From NCBI GenBank assembly GCA_007258455.2, contig VDFB02262673.1:1-64000 (forward strand): a DNA stretch of 64,000 nt, in the 5' to 3' direction. Of this stretch, positions 57,900-64,000 are shown piece after piece. This DNA is from Sequoia sempervirens (lineage: Eukaryota > Streptophyta > Pinopsida > Cupressales > Cupressaceae). Both the position numbers and the translations under genes were made by a program. How positions within the stretch are numbered: position 1 is the first letter of the stretch; every line of letters begins with the position of its first letter. Under the pieces are notes generated by a model. That model made no database searches. It saw only the letters and a list, made by a program, of their open reading frames with translations, and was not told where the DNA came from.

Positions 57900-59401
57900 T
57901 CCTGTTTGTGATTGGGTCAAATCCTCTTTTCTTGCATTTGTCCATGTTACTTGTCAGAAGGTGTTGGAGGTAAGTGGATGTTAAGGCATACTAGGCCCAA
58001 CATAAAGTCAAGTATATAATATTGCAGATTGTGACATATATAATTCATAAAATGGCTAAAATATTAATTATTACCATCCAATAAACATGTCTCACATGCC
58101 AAGGGAGTTTGGAATGTTGGATTGATGCTTGAAGGTAGTTATGCAACTAAAGAAAATCATTTGGTGTAAAAGACTCGAAGATGAATTGATAAGGTTTCTT
58201 CTCTCTGCCCATTTTGTGAGTTGAACTTTTATGTCCTGTTTTACCAAAAATGTATGTTCTTATTGCTTTATTGTAAATTTCATTGTTCTTTCTTAACTAA
58301 AATCTGTATGTTGTTTGTTAGAGGAAATGCATTATGTTCCAAGTAATCAATTGGCTGCATGCAGTCTTTTGATCCTTGTCACACTTTGTGCTGTGAGGGC
58401 TTAAATGGAGGGCATTTGAAGACCAGTGTGTGGTCAATTTGGATGGGAATACTTTGAGCTTCCATGGTTTTTCAATCTGTTTCTAGCACATAATTCTCTT
58501 TTTCACCCATCTCTATTTGCAAGTTATTTACATGAGGATTTTTCTATCTCTAGATTTCCATTAGGTTTCCTAAGTGGTCCATTTTGTCTCTCCCCTTGTG
58601 TCCCCATATTCCTTTTTTGTTTTCACAGTTTTATCCTTTTGTACTTGTTAAAATTATAGAAAATCCAAAAAGATTTCCATACAAGAGAAGCCACCTCACA
58701 AAAATATATGGGGGATTCACTTATTCATAGTGATTTCTCCTATTCCTTGCAATATTTTGTTATTGTTTATCAGGCATGAGTTTGCAAAATCAGCAGAAGT
58801 TCCAGTGACAAAATACATTCTATCACTTGGTAGGTCAATTTTCGTTGAAAATGTATTAAAGTGAATCACTAGAATGTTAATAATATTCAAGATTTGCGTA
58901 TTTGGTCTCATTTCTTAATTTCTTGGCATTAATGAAAGTCAAAAAGTGAAGAAAATTTATTTGGGTAGGCATTTTGTTAAAAAAATTATTTTCAAATCTT
59001 ACATTTCCCCATTCCCCTCAAATATGATTGGCAAAGGGTTAAGAATAAGAACTTATTTATAAGTAAGCGAGAATATAAATGAAAATAATACAAAAATGTA
59101 TTATGTGAAGGAATTTTCGACAAAGATGTGATAGTATTTATCATTATGGTTTGCTTTGATGTCTAATGAATCAAGTAAACATTGTATTTGTTATTTATGG
59201 CTTTGCTTTTAGTTTCTGTTTTCTTGAACTTGAAATCGTTTGGTACCTGATTTCCTAAATCTTTTCTTGTTAATATGCTGTGCACTTATTTGATTTTTAG
59301 TTTCTGACAATTTTTCTATTAATAGAGTGATTATTTGTTGGTGGTTTAAGGACAAGATATATAGTTCACTGTTATCCAATCATTGTGATTCTTATCTTCA
59401 G
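57900..59401 (+). other. 3' part of the giant ligase intron
   Basis: AT-rich sequence, with a polypyrimidine-poor but acceptable acceptor (ttatcttcag) at its end. An exon-like piece at 58774-58829, with good splice sites, is discussed under rejected items. Confidence 0.45.
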
Positions 59402-59561
59402 ATATGATGGGCAACGAGCTCAAATTCACATGCTGATGGATGGGTCAGTACGAATATTCTCTCGTAATTGTGAAGATTCCACTTCAAGATTTCCAGATGT
59501 GGTTGACATTGTGCTTTCGTCAGTTAATTCAACTACAAAGAATTTTGTCTTAGATGCAGAG
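59402..59561 (+). CDS. LIG6: DNA ligase 6-like, exon (motif I to motif III)
   Basis: 160-nt exon between ...cttcag and gtagta. Its first base completes the catalytic lysine codon; it then reads YDGQRAQIHMLMDGSVRIF, SRNCEDSTSRFPDVVDIV and NFVLDAE. YDGQR belongs to motif I. FSRN is the motif III-region block (Y/FSRN). FVLDAE leads into motif IIIa/IV (the metal-binding glutamate region). STSRFPD is a LIG6-like wording; LIG1 proteins usually have NTGKYPD there. It ends in phase 0. Confidence 0.92.
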
Positions 59562-59879
59562 GTAGTACTTTGTAATCTTCTTTCAATTTGAGAGGGTATT
59601 GTTAATGTTTCATATTTTCTTTGTTTCATTTGTCAAATAATGAGTTGTTTTATGGGCATATGTTCTATTATGCATCTTATTAATTTCCTTGTTTTCTTTC
59701 TTTTTAATAAACATTACTGTGTGCCCTATCAATTACATTAAACTTTTTTTTTGTTTTAGTACAGACCATGCTTAGACTTACAAAATATATGCTTTTTTTT
59801 CCGTAGAATTTGCAAAGAGAATTATCTTTCTTTTTGTTTATTTAATATTAATGAGAGCTCTTTGTTTTCTATCAATCAG

Positions 59880-59987
59880 GTGGTGGCTGTTGACAGAAAT
59901 AATGGGAATAAAATAATGGCTTTTCAACATTTATCTTCACGTGAAAGAGGCCGAAATGGATCTTCTGTTCAGTCCCACAATATCAAG
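59880..59987 (+). CDS. LIG6: DNA ligase 6-like, exon (after DAE)
   Basis: 108-nt exon (36 codons) between ...tcaatcag and gttggg, after a 318-bp intron. It reads VVAVDRNNGNKIMAFQHLSS then RERGRNGSSVQSHNIK, continuing DAEVVA. The FQ.LS.RERG wording again matches plant LIG6 (LIG1 has FQ.LSTRARK). It ends in phase 0, where the next exon should begin with the V.VCVF.FD block; that exon was not found in the remaining 4 kb, so the following intron is also long. Confidence 0.92.
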
Positions 59988-60964
59988 GTTGGGTGTCATA
60001 TCATTGATTCCTTTATTTATCTTGATTGATTATGGATTCCTTAACTTGAATATGAGTGAAAGCCAAAAGACTGAACCATTTCTTCTTTTCACAAAATGGA
60101 TGTTGTAGATATTTGTTATGATTAAATCATATTCATTTAAAATGTAAGAGCAAAAGATTGATTGGGATGTACATCAGTACAATTGCTAACTTGATTGGGT
60201 TATAACTTATAAACTATGGTTGAAACAGAACGGATTTACTTTTACCTCACTCCTCTATCCTGTGCTTTATCTTTGTTTTTAAGGGTGATTTGCCTTTGTC
60301 TTGGAAACAAAAGCCCACCCAAATTCCTTATTTAGACAATTTGTGAATCTCAATTGATATTTTTGTTCATTAAGTTTCAACTGTAAAGGTAACTGTGGGT
60401 GATGATTATGCTTCTTTCCCCTGGCTGAGAAAATTTATCTAACTTGGACAATGTACCACCCTCAAATTGTAAATGTGAGATGATAGTCTTCAATTAAGTC
60501 AAGCTGTTCAGTACAATTGAATTACACTACGAGAGTTATTTGATGCATAGGATCAATGACTGAACTAGCTTGGTTCATGCAGATCTAAATCCAAAGGAAT
60601 TTACATATTTCTAAGTCAATAGTGGTTTTGTGCATATCACTTGAATCCAATTTCTATCATGCAAAATTACGATACTATAAATTTGAGAATTTGTAGTTAC
60701 TAGGCATGGAGGCTATACTTGCAAAGACCGAACATGAATTAGTCTCAGAAACTTAGATTACTTTTGGGATGTTTGATGCAATAACTTTCTGAAATAGTAT
60801 TACAATTTCTAACTTGACCGAGTCACAAAATGGTGCTTGTACATTCAGTGGTTATAACTTATTCATCTATCCTATGCTTTATCTTAGTTTTTGAACGGAT
60901 ATTTCTTTTTCAATGGGCAGATGTAGTCCATCTTAGGATCTTACAAAACTTAGACAACTAGTGA
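59988..60964 (+). other. Start of the next ligase intron
   Basis: AT-rich. The words ctcctctatcctgtgctttatctttgttttt (about 60249) and catctatcctatgctttatc (about 60861) lie in two diverged copies of one local repeat. No exon is seen. Confidence 0.45.
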
Positions 60965-61680
60965 TGTAATGTCCCCTTTTTGGGACATTAGAAATCACTT
61001 AAATAATTAAGTTTTAAGTTGTCGAATTATAATAACTTTGAAGACAAGTTAATTTAATTATTTATTAAAGGCAGTTTAGAGTGACTTTGTAAGTCAATAT
61101 GAAATTATAAAATAAAGGTCACTTTATTATTTAAAAAAAAGTGAAGGGAGTCATAAGGGGGAAAAACTAATAAAGTGCATCTTTTATCCCACATTGGTAA
61201 AAAGTGTGAATGAGCTCTTATGAGAAGCTTATAAAAGTGTTGCAATGCTCACTTTCAGCTATGCTTGGATTATGCTTGGTTATTATTTTGTCTTGGAGAA
61301 TATTGGGAAGCTTTGGCTTTCAGGAGGTTTGAGGACAGAAACCCTCGAGCTTGGAGGCAGTGGACGGAAACCCATTGTCTGTTGGAGATATTATTCAGAT
61401 GTCTCACTTTGTGCTTCAAATTTATACTTCTGGTTATCCAATCCGACTGTAAGTTCTGTGGCTACGATTTGATTTTTTTGTTGGTATCCTTCTGAAGATT
61501 TGAAGGCAATAATCATTTGTAATTTCGGATCTTATTTCTAAAACTAATATGAGATGATTTACATTGAAAACTGTTTGCAAGTTATTGGATAAATTGAAAT
61601 CTGTTTGCATGCAAATTGTTTGTTAAATTTTCTTTGGGAAATTTTGAAAATTGGGGCAAACATCCATAGGGGATGTTTCA
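60965..61680 (+). repeat. LTR, short family (716 bp)
   Basis: Starts TGTAATGTCCCC, immediately followed by an inverted tgggacatta, and ends GGGATGTTTCA. A primer-binding-type site follows at once. TATA box (cttataaaagtg) at about 61228. It lacks the TAGCCTA inverted repeat of the other families. The preceding 5-mer is agtga; no 3' LTR lies in the window. Confidence 0.85.
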
Positions 61681-61681
61681 G

Positions 61682-61695
61682 AGGTATCAGAGCAG
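61682..61695 (+). other. Primer-binding site, initiator tRNA-Met type
   Basis: aggtatcagagcag directly after the LTR end; the consensus tggtatcagagc is met except for the first base. It confirms the LTR orientation. Confidence 0.8.
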
Positions 61696-63719
61696 TGTTC
61701 CTGCCATTCTATGTGGTTCTCAAAAGAAATCTACAAATTATTTAGGGTGTGAAGAGATTATCAATAGTAGAGTTATACTAGACGAATTTTAGGCCTAAAT
61801 TTCAATTGCAGATCAATTTTAGGGGGTTATCGAAGGTATTAGATTTTGAAGCATTAGATTTCAATTGCTTGGGCACTGCTTTCGTATTAGCTTTGGTTCG
61901 ATTTTTGGTGAGAGGTAATTATCTATTGGAGAAAGTTGTAATTGCTCAAAAGCTCCTGGCACAACAAATAAGAAACCCATATTACATTCACAAAAAGAAA
62001 AGAATGGACATATTAATCTGCAAGCTAAGACGATTCAGATAAGACAAAAGGAGATTCGACTTTTTAAGGAAGTCCTTGCATTACTGGGAAGGGAGGTGGC
62101 AAGGTAGTCAACAGAAGACAAAAACTCCATCAGCACCTTTTGCTTGGTATAATTAGGAGGTGCTTGAGATAAAACAAGCAAATACAAATCTTGAGCGGTA
62201 GTCTATCGGGAGTTGCTTCCATTCATTCCCAGCCACTTCCAAACTAGAGGAAGAGACAAATACAGGAAAGGACAATAAATTATTTTATCAGATACAAACA
62301 AAGAGATAATCAATTATTTTATCTGAGGGAGAATAAAGACAAAGGCTTGTCAGAAGCATTGAAAATCATTTTTTTTATTTGAAAGAGTCCCGATTTTGGA
62401 GAGCTTATTATTAAGGGAAGCTTCAATTTCTTCTTATAAAATATCAATATCTGGCTGGAGGCTTCAATTTTATTGAAGATTGGATATTTTGAAGAATATT
62501 ATAGTCAAATGAGACAAATTGGTGAAGACAAAATCTAGATTGAAGAGTCAGAGCTTCTAAACTGCAAGTTGTTGCTCCTGAAAGTGCCGCTTTTGTAAAG
62601 GAACCACTTCAATATTGAATGAATAAACTCTGTGACGGGAAAATAAATAAAGTCGAGGAGACTGGGAAGTGTCGACTTAGCAACTTTAAGAAAAATCGCA
62701 TCAATTTGGAAGCCATCTAGGTGATGGGAAAGGAAATTAAGTCTTCTCTGTATCAAAATTGTGCCAAACTGGAAGGTTTCAGAAGATTAAGGTGAAATGG
62801 AAGAAAGCAGAATTTGTAGAAAAAATTAAGCAAGAAAAGACAAACTCCGAATTTTATTTGTTGATAAAGGTTCCACTGCTTCTTACAAAGAGAGTCAAAA
62901 TTTTCAAGCTGCCGTGGAGGAAATTAAGGAGCCGTCAGAAACATTATTCATGCCACCTCATAAGTGAAAGGATCCTTATTTATCACGACTCTGTGTGAGT
63001 CGACACCAGTTCATAGTTGATAAAATTGAGAGGATGGATCGGATTGATTCTAGAATTTGATATTTCTCTTGATTCCATTGTCCTCCACAAGTATCGATAT
63101 CATCATATAAACAAAATTATTGGAGAAGACAGTCACTACAGACAAAAGAATAGCTGAGTCAACGTATTAAAAGAGACGCAAGACAAAGTCAAGCTTGAGA
63201 ACTTGGGCGCAACCATCTGGGTGACCGATTGAGACATCTTTGAAGGGAGTTATTAGAGTCTACTTTGCTGTCGTCTATTGTTTAGGGGACTTGCTAGCTG
63301 CTCGTGTACTTGGGTTTCTAGTTATCATAGTTTTGGTAAATTTAGAAATTTACTTTAAATTGCATTTACAATCATTTGACATATCTTATAAGACTTTGCT
63401 AGCATCAAACATCATTCAAAAGAGAAACAAACAGATCAAAAACATTAACGAGTTGAGAAAGAGTTTACACACAAAGTGTTTGACGAAATGTCTAAGGCAG
63501 CAAATTGAAATTTACATCAGAATCAACAAGGCTTCTTACAGTGGAGGTGTGTCTTGCTATCCGAAAGGTCTAGTAAATAAAGTGAAGATGATGGCAGATA
63601 AGAAAAGTGATCTTTTCTCGAAAGAATTCAATGATACATTCAATGGTAAGCAACTAAGGGACTTGCAAAAAGAAAAGGAAGTAGGGAATTGGCTCTATGT
63701 GATTTGATTAGAATTGAAG
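61696..63719 (+). other. Interior of a retrotransposon or intron, no protein recognised
   Basis: Follows the LTR and primer-binding site, so at least its start should be retrotransposon interior. No gag, protease or pol motif is seen. A 155-codon ORF (63240-63707) has a hydrophobic N-terminal segment and a Lys-rich end (MADKKSDLFSKEFNDTFNGK) but matches nothing I know. Confidence 0.35.
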
Positions 63720-64000
63720 TCCATGAAATCTACCAATGATCTCTTTAAGTTGGAGGAAATAGAATCATATTTGTCCAAGGTAGATCAGGCAGATTGGAGA
63801 CTTCTGAATTGGGCATTGCACCCCTCAATGCTCGGTTTGGTCTAGCACAAATTATTGGAACATCCTTGTGAAGAGGTGAGACTTGCAGTTGCTTCTTGTC
63901 ACAGTGAAATCATAAGAATAACAGCTCCTATAGCACCTTATAATGATGACATATTGAAGAAGGTTCTATAGTTGATTGTAGAGAGCCTGCATGGGCTACA
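63720..64000 (+). pseudogene. PDS5-like sequence with stops, cut by window end
   Basis: One frame from 63723 reads MKSTNDLFKLEEIESYLSKV, then HPSMLGLV*, KLLEHPCEEVRLAVASCHSE, IIRITAPIAPYNDD and ILKKVL*LIVESLHGL. This is the N-terminal HEAT-repeat region of PDS5, the cohesin regulator; E/IITRITAPEAPY is its best-known block, and the order and spacing agree with plant PDS5 proteins. Two in-frame TAG codons, 63840-63845 region and 63968-63972 region, make it non-functional. I see no intron within the 280 bases, so a retro-copied or captured fragment is possible. It lies about 2 kb after an LTR and primer-binding site. Confidence 0.75.

Larger units (their letters stand above)
32794..59401 (+). 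other. LIG6: 26,608-bp intron of the DNA ligase gene
   Basis: Bounded by GTAAGT at 32794 and ATCTTCAG ending at 59401. Joining the two exons gives EYK|YDGQRAQIH in frame. The intron is filled with TEs: LTR fragments, a Ty3/gypsy 5' part, a hAT gene fused to element E, a family-D solo LTR, a hAT carrying an LTR plus gag, a fold-back repeat, and a full hAT. TE-free AT-rich sequence remains mainly at 32794-34960, 53060-54431 and 57900-59401, probably the older intron core. Splicing across it is inferred from phase and sequence only. Confidence 0.85.

Noticed and set aside
58774..58829. Exon-like piece with good splice sites (HEFAKSAEVPVTKYILSL) in the ligase intron
   Set aside because: Inserting it between the exons ending at 32793 and starting at 59402 destroys the KYDG motif and the reading frame. 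It has no similarity to ligase.
63240..63707. 155-codon ORF near the right edge
   Set aside because: No family recognised; odd composition with a hydrophobic start and Lys-rich end. Noted only in the region entry, not called as a gene.

Overview
This window looks like nuclear DNA of a large, repeat-rich plant genome. A conifer or other gymnosperm is my inference, because old and mostly solo LTRs are nested in a very long intron; the sequence itself does not name a species. There are no operons, prokaryotic genes, tRNA, rRNA or CRISPR. Nearly everything is transposable-element (TE) sequence or intron. The one host gene I recognise is a plant DNA ligase of the LIG6 type on the + strand. Four exons are visible: 32482-32579, 32728-32793, 59402-59561 and 59880-59987. 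The second and third are separated by a 26,608-bp intron that splits the codon of the catalytic lysine (AA|A) inside the KYDG motif. Its 5' exons, and the exons after 59987, are not visible.

Layout. 1-2400: LINE (L1-type) on the - strand, cut by the window edge. 2851-4257: solo LTR. 4936-6228: poly(A)-ended retroelement or retrocopy with a 214-aa ORF. 6690-17430: a large nested complex. A degenerate + copy of an unrecognised element (called 'element E' here) lies between two direct copies of a repeat (RepB) and carries three LTR insertions, one of which splits its ORF. 18073-19283: solo LTR. 20237-21600: part of an LTR. 21640-28395: a better-preserved - strand copy of element E with an 840-codon ORF. 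28396-32481: mixed repeats, including an LTR at about 30196-31103.

Inside the giant ligase intron, in order: plain intron sequence (32794-34960); an LTR fragment (to 35614); a Ty3/gypsy 5' part with PBS-like site and broken gag (35615-38100); a hAT transposase gene (38921-40810) fused to a third copy of element E (40740-43273); a solo LTR inside TG/TA-rich repeat (43428-45345); a probable LTR on the - strand (45517 to about 47890) containing a long (TA)n tract; a hAT element with perfect 8-bp target duplication enclosing an LTR plus gag (48357-51210); a fold-back repeat (51395-51785); and a second hAT element with perfect 8-bp duplication and decayed transposase (54440-57891). The last exons follow. 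The next intron holds an LTR with primer-binding site (60965-61695) and, at the right edge, a stop-containing PDS5-like (cohesin regulator) sequence.

Two things stand out as possibly undescribed. First, element E encodes a long protein I cannot assign; three copies in different decay states show it is a genuine repeat-borne coding sequence, preceded by tandem GGGCGCC modules and repeated inverted-repeat modules. Second, a group of LTR families, otherwise divergent, shares one 5' header: TGTAATGTCCCC, then a TAGCCTA...TAGGCTA inverted repeat, then a palindromic ACTATTTATAGT block.
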